Shown one piece after another: positions 1 to 10,658 of a stretch of DNA of 36,612 bases. The stretch is from Fragilariopsis cylindrus CCMP1102 (lineage: Eukaryota; Bacillariophyta; Bacillariophyceae; Bacillariales; Bacillariaceae), in contig FMBT01000612.1 of NCBI GenBank assembly GCA_900095095.1, positions 1 to 36,612 on the forward strand. Reading direction: 5' to 3'. A program made the translations under genes and the position numbers. The notes under the pieces are model-generated. The model was given only the letters and a program-made list of their open reading frames with translations. It was not told where the DNA came from and did no database searches. Numbering within the stretch: the stretch's first letter is position 1; each line of letters begins with the position of its first letter.

Positions 1-360
1 AAAGTGGAATGAATGAGGCAATTTTCTTCAGGGCGCAATTTCTGGAAAAAAATGATCTTAGTCTCTGCATACTCATCATAGCACCCCAATCACGAATGGT
101 AAAATGTACGCGTCGACATACTCTATGCAAAGAACAAAAAGAAGGCATAATTGTTTGATTTTGGTGATGTCTTCGATGTCATCGAAATCAAGAAAAATCA
201 CGAAAAGATACGATATTTTTTGTATGTTCTATGCACTGTACAGTATATTGAATATTGGGGATTGGCGGGGTGCACAAACGCCCATAATGCTGTACAAACA
301 TTAATATTAACGACAAGAATAGGATAGATATCGTTCTATTAGTGACCACTACCGCTGACC
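1..360. other. non-coding 5' flank of pyruvate carboxylase gene
   Basis: No convincing gene is seen here. The only plus-strand ORF (about 66 codons from 104) has no recognisable domain and ends before the pyruvate carboxylase start. The stretch presumably holds the promoter and 5' UTR of the downstream gene, but I cannot point to a specific element. Confidence 0.5.
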
Positions 361-3300
361 ATGTTTCGAGCCTCGATTATCCGTCATGCAGTGAGACGAC
401 AATCTACTAGTAATCGTTTTAGAAGTAACAAATGCAATGATGGTATTATTTCTTCTTTCTTAACTGGAGCGAAGAATAAGAGTCGTCGGGCGATATCGAC
501 GACGTCGTTCTTCTTTCCTTGCCAACATCAAATCAGCAGGAAGTTCCGTCGTCGCTGCTACTTTCATTAGACACTACATGTAATAGAAACTACAGTAATG
601 TTAGGGTGAATCATCCTTCTATGGCACCAAAGAAGAGTGTTAATAATGTAGAACAACCCTTTAAGAAATTAATGACAGCCAATCGAGGTGAAATTGCTAT
701 AAGGATTAGTCGTGCTGCATCTGAATTAGGTATATCAACAGTCGGTATCTATTCCCGAAGGTACGTCGTAGGTAAAAAATATATATAAAAGAAGTTGATA
801 TAAAATAGTATGAGAAATGCAAAAATTGAATCCAAATTCTTACTTCATCAAGTTGATCCCATTCGGCCTTTTTTCCTTTCCATTTCCTTTGTTAGATCGA
901 TTCACACAAACATCGTTACAAGGCAGACAAGCATTCCAATTAGATCAATCCAAATCACCTGTTGCACAATACCTTGATATTGGTACTATTGTTAAAATTT
1001 GTGTTGACAATGATGTCGAAGCGGTTCATCCCGGTTATGGGTTCTTAAGTGAAAATACTGACTTTGCAAGAAAACTTCGAGAGAATGGTGTTTCCTTTGT
1101 CGGACCGACTGTAGAAAATTTAGATAATTTTGGTAATAAGGCAACCGCTAGAAATATGGCTGTTGCTGCTAATGTACCAGTCGTGGCTGGATCAGAAGAG
1201 GCATTTGAAACTATCAAGCAGGCAAGAGAATGGATTGCTGACCCTGCCAACAAATGTTCATATCCTGTTATTGTTAAGGCCCTCATGGGAGGCGGCGGCC
1301 GTGGTATTCGTATCGTCCCCACTGAACCAGATCTAGAGGCAATGTTTACTCAAGCTAGCAATGAGGCGTTAACTGCATTCGGTGACGGTCGATGCTTTGT
1401 CGAAAAATATGTTGATACTCCTCGTCATATAGAGGTACAATGCCTCGGGGATGGTACCGGTAATGTGGTGCATCTATGGGATCGCGATTGTTCTGTTCAA
1501 CGTCGACACCAAAAAGTTGTCGAATGTGCGCCGGCTCAAGATTTATCCGAAGAGACTAGGGCGGCTATTTTACACGATGCTGTTGCACTATTGAACAGTG
1601 ATAATTACTTAAATGCTGGAACTGTAGAATTCCTCGTTGACAAAAAAGGGCAGCATTATTTCATGGAAGTTAATCCTCGTGTACAGGTTGAGCACACCGT
1701 AACAGAAGAAGTCACAGGTATTGATATTGTACAGTCTCAGATCCTAATTGCTAGTGGTAAAACACTTCTAGATCTTGGACTGACTCAAGACAATATTCCA
1801 GAACCCAGTGGATTTGCCTTACAATGTAGGGTGACTACGGAAGATCCTGAGCATGATTTTCGGCCTGATACTGGTACAATCAGTGTCTTTCGCCTGCCAA
1901 CAGGAATGGGTATTCGGCTCGATGATGGGCCTGGATTTCCTGGGGCCAAGATTACTCCTCATTACGATTCTCTACTTGTTAAGATTACGGCCAAGGCACG
2001 TACACGACGAGAGGCTGCAGCGAAATTGATCAGAGCACTAAACGAATTTCGTGTTCGTGGAGTGAAGACTAATAAATCCTTCGTAACTCAATGTTCTTGA
2101 AAATGAACAATTCTTAGATGGTGTCGTTGACACTGGCTTCATTGCACAAAATCCGGAGTTACTGGCTCCTCTTCATGAAAAAGATCGTGCACAAAAAGTA
2201 TTGAAATATATTGCAAATGTCATAGTTAATGGTGCACCCAAAGAACTTGGAGCTGTCGGTGGTCCACCAGTATCTGTCGACCCATACATTCCTGAAATTG
2301 CTCCTACTAGAAATAAGACCGACAAGAATAATTTGAAAGTTATTTTCGATGAGGAAGGCCCAGAGGCATTTGCTCGTGCTGTTAGAGATAACGATGGATT
2401 GCTTGTTACAGACACTACGTGGCGTGATGCTCATCAATCCTTACTTGCGACTCGTCTCCGTACGATTGATATGCTTAATATCGCTCCAGCTACAAGTGTA
2501 GCTCTTGCGAACTGCTATTCGCTTGAATGTTGGGGAGGTGCGACATTTGACGTTTCCATGCGATTCTTGCGAGAGTGTCCATGGGATCGACTCAATGATT
2601 TACGTGAGGCTGTACCCAATATTCCTCTTCAAATGTTACTTCGAGGGGCAAATGCCGTTGGTTATACTTCATACCCTGACAATATGAACTACGAATTCTG
2701 TCGAATGGCGAAAGAATCAGGCATGGATGTCTTCCGGATTTTTGATTCTATCAACTATATCGAGAACATGAGACTTGGTGTTGATTGTGTTGGCGAGGCT
2801 GGGGGGATTGTTGAAGCAGCTGTGTGCTATACTGGAGATGTTTCTGATCCTAACCGTGGAATGTATACTCTGGAGTATTACCTGGATTATGTTAAAGAGC
2901 TACACGCTCTTGGAATCCATGTTCTTGCTATCAAAGATATGGCAGGACTATTAAAGCCAGAAGCAGCTACCATTCTTATCAGCGCAATTCGCCAACAACA
3001 TCCAGATTTGCCGATTCACGTTCATACCCATGATACCGCAGGAACGGGAGTTGCATCGATGTTGGCTTGTGCCAAAGCTGGAGCTGATGTTGTAGATGCT
3101 TGTTCTGATGCTATGTCCGGAACTACATCACAACCATCTTTGGGAGCTCTCGTAGCAAGTACGAATGGCACTGAGCATAGCACTGGCTTAACATTGGAGG
3201 ATGTCCAGTCTCTTAACGAGTATTGGGAAGAATGTCGTGGTCTTTATGCCCCATTTGAATCTGGTCAGAAGACAGGCTCTTCTGATGTGTACACCCATGA

Positions 3301-4413
3301 AATGCCTGGTGGACAATATACTAATCTCTTATTCCAGAGCAGTCAACTAGGATTGACTGGGCAGTGGAGTAAGGTCAAGAAAGCATATGCAACAGCTAAT
3401 GAATTGTTGGGTGATATTATTAAAGTCACTCCCTCGAGTAAAGTCACTGGAGATCTTGCACAATTTATCGTTGCCAATGACCTCACCAAGGAAGATATCA
3501 TCAAAAGAGCAGAGACATTATCCTTTCCAAAAAGTGTCATCGAGTACTTCCAGGGTTACCTTGGGATCCCTCCATTCGGTTTTCCTGAAGAATTACGCAG
3601 GAAAGTTCTGAAAGGACAGACCATTGAGGGCACGGATGGCTTGGTTTCCTTTGAAGGTCGTCCAGGTGCTGAAATGGCTCCATTTGATTTTGATAACGAG
3701 CGTCAGAAGCTGGAAGAACAATGGGGTGGTGATAAGACAGGAGGTGTTGGAGGTCATGTTAGATCTGGTCAAAATATTCGTGACGTCGATGTGATGTCGT
3801 CTGCCTTATATCCAGCGGTCTTCGAGGAATTTATGACCTACAAGAGAGATTATGGATCATTAAACTTCCTAGATACCAGGACATTTCTGACTGGTATGAA
3901 AGTTGGAGAAGAACTTGAGATTAGTCTCGAGCCGGGAAAGCATTTGATGATTAAGCTAGTAGCTCGATCAGAGCCGGATCAAGATGGGCATGTTACCATT
4001 CAGTTTGAATTGAATGGAACACCTCGTACGGTATCCGTTAAAGACAAGTCTCTCGGTGGCGAAGCCGCTACTGAGCGACCAAAGGCACTTAAGGGTGATG
4101 ATGGAAGTGTTGGTGCACCCATGCCTGGGGTGGTACTAGAGACGAAAGTTAAGAAAGGTGACAGTGTCGATGTTGGGTCTCCATTAGTATCGCTCTCAGC
4201 AATGAAGATGGTGAGTAATTGATTGTACTTAAGTTATTGTATGGTTTTGTTCATTTCCTTTTCCGTATATTTCCTCATCCTTGTCTTTTCTCACAATATT
4301 TTCAGGAAACAATGGTAGCATCACCTGTCAAAGGCGTTGTGGAACGAGTTGTTGTCACAGCTGGCGAAGAGGTTAGTGGTGGAGACTTGCTTGTCGAGAT
4401 TACAGAAGAATAG
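361..4413 (+). CDS. PYC: pyruvate carboxylase, mitochondrial-type, split by introns, one frameshift
   Basis: Biotin enzyme that carboxylates pyruvate to oxaloacetate (anaplerosis). Domain order is complete. The biotin carboxylase part (about 650-2080) has a [14 protein letters not shown] start, a glycine-rich ATP loop (MGGGGRG) and [15 protein letters not shown]. The carboxyltransferase barrel begins at [18 protein letters not shown] (about 2410) and contains [11 protein letters not shown]. The biotinyl domain has the acceptor lysine in SAMKM (4196-4210). Intron 4211-4305 (GTGAGT...TTTCAG) directly follows SAMKM and rejoins [10 protein letters not shown] in phase. An upstream intron ends at 895. 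The donor keeping frame is 772, since the stronger-looking GTACGT at 761 puts the next exon out of frame. The ATG at 361 opens a basic, acid-free presequence ([20 protein letters not shown]) of mitochondrial type. It joins the body in frame if an intron of about 425-570 (or 410-570) is removed. Near 2089 one extra base breaks the frame inside a conserved stretch. Expected product about 1228 residues. The family assignment is sure, the 5' structure is inferred. Confidence 0.93.
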
Positions 4414-4587
4414 ACGAGTATAAACGTCTCGCATTAATAACATGTTGATATTTAGAAGAAAGAAAAATTATATAGTTCAGACTAGTACAATGATTTGTTG
4501 TATGGTGAAACTAGTAGCGAGTAACGGGTATTTCTTAACTGATAGATTACAAGTGCGTTATTGTTGTAATGGTCTAAAATTTTAATT

Positions 4588-5806
4588 TCAATCCTCGTCT
4601 CCAAAATGACCAGGACGAGAAATATCTAAAGAACTAGGATGATGTTGGCGAGATGTGAATGGAACCAAAATGTCTTTCATGAATCTTTCTAAGATGTAGC
4701 CTGTTAATCCCCAAATTGCATAAGGACCGCCAACAAAGATTGGTGCATGATCATCTTTATACACCCAATTCTTTTTTTCTAGAAGACTTGACAACGGAAT
4801 CGTGAAGACCTCTGCCACTTCATCGGGATTTGGTTTAAGATCCAACTCGGCAACGTCTTGATTGAAGAAGCAGACAACTGGTGTAACAGCAACTCCTACT
4901 AAATGATGCACTGTTCGGTAGTATTGGGTTTTTGTTTTGTAATACACAGAAAGATCGGATCGGATCGAATCGAATCGAATCGAATATGTTAGATTGTTGA
5001 TGGTAATGTAAGAAATCAGAAGTATGAATCAATAAATAAGTAAGAACCGACTTACCTTCTCCCCAGTTGCAACGCAGTATCCCTAAAACGCTTATTCCGT
5101 TTGTTACTCCAGTTTCACGATGATAGTCAAAGTCAAAACCTCCAATTTCTTCTTTCATTTCTCTCAAACATGTTTCCACGATCGTTCTGTCTCCCTTCTT
5201 ACAATACATCCCACCTGGTAGACAGACTTCATCAGGATGTGCTCGTAAAGATGCACTACGTTTCTCTAACAATAGAGACGGAACACCATCAACGTGGACC
5301 AAGGCAATGACCACACCGGCCCTTCTTGAATGTCCCATAGTAACTTGCCGTGGCATCCTCATTAGTGCCTTCCGAATTGTTTCCAATCTGGCAAAATTGA
5401 ATGGTTCATTTAGGTCTAATTGTCGTAATCGTTGTCTCCGTTCTAGAACTACATCAGGATGGCAATCAATAAGGAATTCCTTTAGTAATTCAAACTTATT
5501 TTCTGCGGCCAATTTTGATGCCATTTGTAACATCTCCTCTCGATCACGTAATGCACTAGCCAATGAATTAACAGTATACTGTTCAATTAATAATCTCATA
5601 TCAACAGCAGGATCTTCGTGTAGAACACCATTTTGTCTATCTCTCATCCTACCACCGTGCAATTCCTGATTTCCTATACGATTAAGCAATGATACAAGAT
5701 TATGTGGATCAGAATGTGCATTCTCGATTACATTCTCACGCCAGTATAAGGTGGTATCTGTGGTTGAGCTGTTGTTGTCGGGACGCCAGATTCGTTGATG
5801 TTCCAT
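4588..5806 (-). CDS. Nudix hydrolase, CoA diphosphatase (NUDT7/NUDT8-like)
   Basis: Predicted to hydrolyse coenzyme A or acyl-CoA to phosphopantetheine products and 3',5'-ADP, in mitochondria or peroxisomes. There are two exons, 5056-5806 and 4588-4910. The intron 4911-5055 (GTAAGT...ACAG) joins the frame as NWGE-VHHLVGVAVTP. The Nudix box is at residues 198-223: PGGMYCKKGD then REMKEEIGG, with D of the GD pair where many Nudix proteins have E, as is common in the CoA group. The second exon has NPDEVAEVFTIPLSSLL, the typical C-terminal CoA-hydrolase signature, and an IWGLT segment near the end. Total 357 residues from the ATG at 5806. About 150 residues before the Nudix fold are charged and helical and not recognised. 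A basic leader in a different frame lies just upstream (5728-6066), so the true start may be further 5'. It is convergent with pyruvate carboxylase, 174 bp apart. Exact substrate is inferred. Confidence 0.85.
4953..4988. repeat. pentanucleotide microsatellite in Nudix intron
   Basis: Short tandem run of GATCG followed by AATCG units, lying wholly inside the 4911-5055 intron of the Nudix gene, so length change would not affect the protein. Confidence 0.8.
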
Positions 5807-6066
5807 TTCTTATCAACATTTGTGACAGCAGCAGTGGCAATTATATTATCTCTATGCCTACTAGCATAAGTATCCTCCTCAGAATCATCGTCAGTTGATG
5901 AAGTCGATAAAAATCGGTGAGTGCTTATTGATGAAGTAATGTGTGAGTGTTTCATTGCAGTCGATAAAATTCTTGGTCGAACATTTCCAACGTTTTTCCG
6001 AGGAATGATGTATATTGCCGTGAACATATTATATTTAAGCAAGCATTTACTCGCACCATTATTCAA
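5728..6066 (-). other. possible N-terminal leader of the Nudix gene in another frame
   Basis: This 112-codon reading frame overlaps the first 79 bases of the Nudix CDS in a different frame. It starts with an ATG at 6066 and a basic, hydroxylated stretch (KYNMFTAIYIIPRKNVGN, then ISTHRFLSTSS) that resembles a mitochondrial presequence. It may be the real 5' exon of the Nudix gene, joined by an intron I could not place or interrupted by a one-base frameshift in the 5728-5806 overlap. It has no domain of its own. A GT-AG pair at 5739/5674 looks good by consensus but does not restore phase. Confidence 0.3.
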
Positions 6067-6698
6067 TGCTACTTTCTATTATCGTGAGATTTTGATCCCC
6101 GTAAAAGAAATAATAGAACAGTCGCTTTTCTTTGATCTTGTCAGTAGTTTCTATGTCTTTATTTACTGTGCTGTTTTTTGATGTTCGTACTAGCTAATGT
6201 CAGTGGTGGTGTGATAATGTGCTTACAAGATTCGAAAGAGGGTGTTCTTGATCCTTGTTCGAGGTTCAAGGCTGTGTGGTATACATGTTTGACAAAAGAT
6301 CTTCATATTTCACTACTGTACTTGATGATTTTTGTTTTAAAGAATAAAAAATTTAAAAAACATCATGCAGTAATTTGCATACTTTTCAAGTGAACGGGCC
6401 TCATACTGTTCAAATGAACGGTCCTCATACTTACATACCTTGTTATCATACAATAATTACCATACTAGAGTATGTTACAAACATTCGAAAATCTTTTCCA
6501 GTCGTGCTTGAATGATTATTTTAAGAATTCTGGCCAATACCTGTACTACATTATTGTAGTATCTACAGTAGATAAGAAGAAGAATTCAAAGTGCTGCGTA
6601 TCTAGAAATAAATAAATAAGTACATAGAAATAATTCCACTTCTTTGGAGTGAGTCGATGATATTTACTATTAGGAATCGTTTTGTATCACAATTTTAT
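6067..6698. other. intergenic, upstream of Nudix and downstream of aminotransferase
   Basis: AT-rich stretch with no supported gene. It contains a small imperfect direct repeat around 6393-6432 (GAACGG then CCTCATACT, twice). It should hold the Nudix promoter and the 3' end of the aminotransferase transcript. The ORF at 6178-6393 has no recognisable domain. Confidence 0.5.
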
Positions 6699-7625
6699 TC
6701 ATTCGTCAATTTTCGTCGGAAATTGAAGTATCGTATCAGCAAGTCGTTCATACTCATGTATCTCGTTGTAAACATGACATGATATTCGTACATAAAGAAC
6801 ACCCTGAATGCATTTGATAGGAACTTCAATAAAGTTATCATATAAATAGTCTTGTACCGTTTTGGCATCGTCCGACGACGACAATGGTGATTGTGATGGT
6901 AATTGCGATAATGACTGGATATTATCTGGTAATCGCACCAATACCATCATAGGTGAATGGAGTTCCCATGGTACCAAAAGATATCGTTCCCAATCATCTC
7001 GATTGTTGTTGCTATGCCAACTTCGAATAAGTAATTGAGCTGCTTCTCGAAGTTGATTGTTGATTTTAGTTCTAATTGACACTGCAGTATCAGTACCTCC
7101 ATTATCAATTATCTTTGTATGTTCTTGCTGTTGTTGTTGTTGTTGTTGATGTTGTGGTTCCTCCCAATAATCTAATACGGCAGGAACTGATAATGCTGCT
7201 GCATAATCACGACAACCATCCCATAAAAATCGACTTTGAAATCCATCATTGATACCATGAGAAATAACAGCAGGATGACGTAATATGGAATTTCGTATTT
7301 CTATATGGGGACAGTATAAGAATCCAACCCCACGTGGACAACATAACCATTTATGTCCATTAGTAAGGTAAAAATCAACATGTGGTAATTGTTGGGTATT
7401 CAAGGCAAGATCCTGTTGTGCAAATAATCCATGCGCACCATCAACTAGAATTAACATATTAGGATATACTTCTTTTGCTATCTTTGATAGTCGTTCCAGT
7501 GGCATATTTATTGCAGTATTCGACGTTGTATGGTCTAAAATCAAAAGTGCATTCTCAATTTGTTTATTATTGTCCTGATTCTTCAGTTTCTGTAGAGTAT
7601 CTAGCAATGCGCACTCGAACAAATC

Positions 7626-7657
<32 letters not shown>

Positions 7658-8751
7658 CTGGTTCTCCATCATCATCATTATTATTATCCCAGCATCGATG
7701 TAAGTAATCGCTGACAGGAATTTCTGTAACATTTTGTGGACAGTACTCATCTGCCATCTTTTTTAGACTTCCGTATGATGTATCCCACAATATTACATGA
7801 CTCTTTTCTTTATATAATTCAGAATATCCACGAAGAATTGTATTTAACCCATACGTGACTGTAGTATAATATAATATATTGTATGAATTTTGGTTTGGTT
7901 TGGTTACAAATTAGTGGATTAGCATAATATTACATGCGCAATGAAATCTTCCAAATCATACGCTACCTATCAAACGAGTACTATCTAAAGATAACTTTAA
8001 TAGTAAAGCAAACGACCATTACCACTTTTCTCAACCGAAGAAAGTCACATCACATCACATCATATCACATCACAACGTACCATTAGGTATGATTGTAATA
8101 TCATCCCTTGATGAATTACAAAAATCTGCAATCCTTCTGGCTGAATATACCATATGAGGAAGTAAATCCCTATCAAAGTATCGCAATGGTTGCCGTTCTA
8201 GATGGTATCTGTTTTGTTTTTAAATGTTTAAAGAATGTATGTATGTATGTATGTGTATTGATAGGCGGGATGATTGGTGAGTATTTATTGTGGACGAAAG
8301 TTTTGTATTATTCGAGGATGATGATAATACTATCATATAGTTTGTTGTATATCGATAAAACAAACATAAAATAAGGATAAACGCGAACACATAACACACA
8401 ACTCAACACGAACCTCCACTGCTCTGCACGATCATATCCGACTTTCAAAGCAGCACCAAAAGCCCCATGGTTAAGAAATGTCCATTTCTTACGGTCCAGT
8501 AGAAAATCATCACCAGAATATTGATCTTTTTCTTCCTTGTTTAGGTGATGTGATGATTTCTTCTTCGGTTCGAATGGAAGTTGTGGTATTATATAATCAT
8601 CATCCGATTGTTCCATCAACATATCAACATTTTCAGAATGGAAGGAACCAATACCCTTGTATCCCTTTGTGTGCGTTGAAAGTTGACGATGACGATGACG
8701 CAACAGCAACAACACCTTGTTATTGTTACTTCTACTCAGGATTTTCATCAT
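6699..8751 (-). CDS. class V aminotransferase-fold PLP enzyme (isopenicillin-N epimerase-like)
   Basis: PLP enzyme of the class V aminotransferase fold, closest in style to the isopenicillin-N epimerase / cysteine-lyase-like group. Substrate unknown. Three exons fit in phase: 8414-8751, 8081-8208 and 6699-7858. The introns are 8209-8413 (GTTCGT...AACAG) and 7859-8080 (GTACGT...TACAG). The joins give RAEQWR-YHLERQPLRYF and IIPN-VTYGLNTILRG, both matching family pattern. Key motifs are WTFLNHGAFGAAL near the N-terminus, LILVDGAHGLFAQ with the PLP-interacting aspartate, and TNGHKWLCCPRGVGFLY with the Schiff-base lysine. Length is about 541 residues from an ATG at 8751 (an upstream ATG at 8799 adds 16 residues of TGACAA-type repeat). 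The N-terminus MMKILSRSNNNKVLLLLRHR looks mitochondrial. Poly-Ser (about 7626-7655) and poly-Gln (about 7129-7149) tracts are inserted between conserved blocks. Confidence 0.88.
7626..7655 (-). repeat. poly-serine coding microsatellite
   Basis: GATGAT-type trinucleotide run on the plus strand, read as about ten serines on the minus strand inside exon 3 of the class V aminotransferase. It is framed by acidic and Asn residues between conserved blocks, as expected for a loop insertion. Confidence 0.85.
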
Positions 8752-8799
8752 CGTTGTCTTCGTCGTTGTCGTCATCGTTATTGTCAATGTCAATGTCAA

Positions 8800-9355
8800 T
8801 GCCGTCGTCGATTTTATGGTGAATAATTGATTGTTTATTGATCGATAATACTGTAGTCGATAGTTGTAATTCGTGATGTTTGTGTTTGACTCATTCGATT
8901 CGATTTTAATGTGAGTTGAAAGGTTTATCGATAATCGAAAGCAGTCTCGACCCGTACTGCATCCCTTATGAGTGGTGAGTATTCGTGGGGGAAAGTTGCA
9001 AATGTAGATATAACAATTGTACAGTAGCTAGTTAGACCAATACGATGTAGAAGCAATACTCTTACAGCTTCTTACAAACTTCGATGAAAATGGTTTCGAT
9101 CCTACTACTGTTCTAATTGAATAATGTAGAAATGCCCTTGTTAAAATATGTAATGAAAGTCAATATTTATACTATAACGGTTTAATATTAGCTAAATTTG
9201 TAGTTTTGATGTAGTAAAATAAGTATTGATGGAAGTCTATCATCAAATCAGAACGAAAATGAATAAATTGAATGATGGAATGGTATTATCTTATCTTTTT
9301 TTACTACTATCATGTGTCTCTTTTTGTTGTTGTTGTTGCTGCTGCTGCTGTTTGT
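8800..9355. other. intergenic between aminotransferase start and OCT stop
   Basis: No gene is supported. It should contain the aminotransferase promoter and the OCT 3' UTR. A CAA/CAG-type trinucleotide run (plus strand GTTGTT then GCTGCT, about 9325-9352) sits immediately after the OCT stop codon, hence in the transcribed 3' UTR of that gene rather than in coding sequence. Confidence 0.5.
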
Positions 9356-10658
9356 TTATTCTACCTTACCCATTTGTGCTGCCATAACAGCCATTACAGT
9401 CCACATACGATTTTCTGCTTCGTTGAATACCAATGATGCGTCACTATAAATAACCTCATCTGTAACTTCTTCAACATGACGTGGTAGACAATGTAAAAAT
9501 ACAGCCCCATCATTTGCCTTACCCATCAACTCTGTATTAACTTGATATCCATCAAATTCCTTTACACGTTTTTCGTATTCATCTTCTTGACCCATACTAA
9601 CCCAAGTATCAGTAACGACAACATCAGCACCCTTTACAGCATCCTCAGCAACATTTGTTGTTGTTAAAGTAGCACCATTTTTTTTCGCAAGTACAACACT
9701 TTTTGCCATAATATCAGGATCACATTCATATCCTGCTGGTGTTGCAATTTGAACATTCATTCCCATTTTCAATGACCCTAACATAAGATCATGCAATACG
9801 TTATTACCATCACCGACCCATGCAACTGTCTTTCCGGACAAGTCCTTACCAAAATGTTGTTGCAATGCCATTAAATCTGCTAATGTTTGTAATGGATGAT
9901 GTAAATCACTTAATGCATTAATGATTGGTACAGAGGAATATTTTGCTAATTCTGTAATATCATTATGAGCGAATACACGTGCTAAGATTATATCATTAAA
10001 TCGACTTAATACAGATGCTGTATCTTTCATAGATTCATTTACACCAAGTTGAATATCAGATGGACCCAAAAAAAGAGCATGTCCACCAAGTAAGGCCATA
10101 CCTGTTTCACTTGAAACACGTGTCCGAGTTGATCGTTTTTGAAATATCATACTAACAGAATGTCCATCTAATGGTTTAGGTAACGACTTTGATTTATCAG
10201 AGTATGTAGCCTTAAATTGATGAGAAACATCCAATAATCCCTTCAATTCATCGTTACTGGCAATTAATTAATTGTTTTGGTCGTTTCGTGGAAAATTACA
10301 TGTATTGTGTAGTCAGTTAGTAATTCCATCAGTCACAGAAAAAAGGGACGTTTTGAATCAATGGAAATGTGGATGGGGTTCGGGCAGGAATAAGTGAGAC
10401 AAAACATAGTTATATATCTTGTCGGTAGACGACGACGAGAATTCCGTTCAATTCCATTTCGATGAGGTTGGAATATGAATGATACAAAACATGATGAAAG
10501 ACTCTACTCTACTCTTAAACTCACCTTAGCTGATCGATTGAAATAAAATGTTCACCTTTCAAAGTAGATACAGAGTCACTGAGAGATGATGCAAATCTAG
10601 CTGATATGTGTTGTCGTTTCACGACGGAAGTAATTACGGATCGACTGATGCTAAACAT
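9356..10658 (-). CDS. OTC: ornithine carbamoyltransferase, mitochondrial
   Basis: Transfers the carbamoyl group of carbamoyl phosphate to ornithine, giving citrulline, in arginine synthesis and the urea cycle. Two exons: 10525-10658 and 9356-10256. The intron 10257-10524 (GTGAGT...GCCAG) joins SIDQL-SNDELKGLLDVS in phase. The product has 344 residues, typical for the family. Carbamoyl-phosphate binding motif STRTR is at residues 87-91, HPLQTLAD follows in mid-protein, the ornithine loop is DTWVSMGQE, and the catalytic HCLPRH begins at residue 300 (Cys301). The N-terminus MFSISRSVITSVVKRQHISA is basic, without acidic residues, which supports mitochondrial import. In diatoms this enzyme is part of a mitochondrial ornithine-urea cycle, which fits. 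No frame damage was seen. Confidence 0.96.

Noticed and set aside
104-304. 66-codon ORF upstream of pyruvate carboxylase
   Set aside because: No domain and no link in phase to the downstream gene.
2083-2117. Short GT-AG intron as the cause of the pyruvate carboxylase frame change
   Set aside because: Removing it does not restore the downstream frame and it would delete residues conserved in the family; a one-base error fits better.
6178-6393. 71-codon plus-strand ORF between the Nudix and aminotransferase genes
   Set aside because: No domain, high Lys/Phe content at the end typical of AT-rich non-coding DNA.
8478-8822. Plus-strand ORF of 114 codons
   Set aside because: Antisense to exon 1 of the class V aminotransferase and made mostly of the reverse of its repeats.
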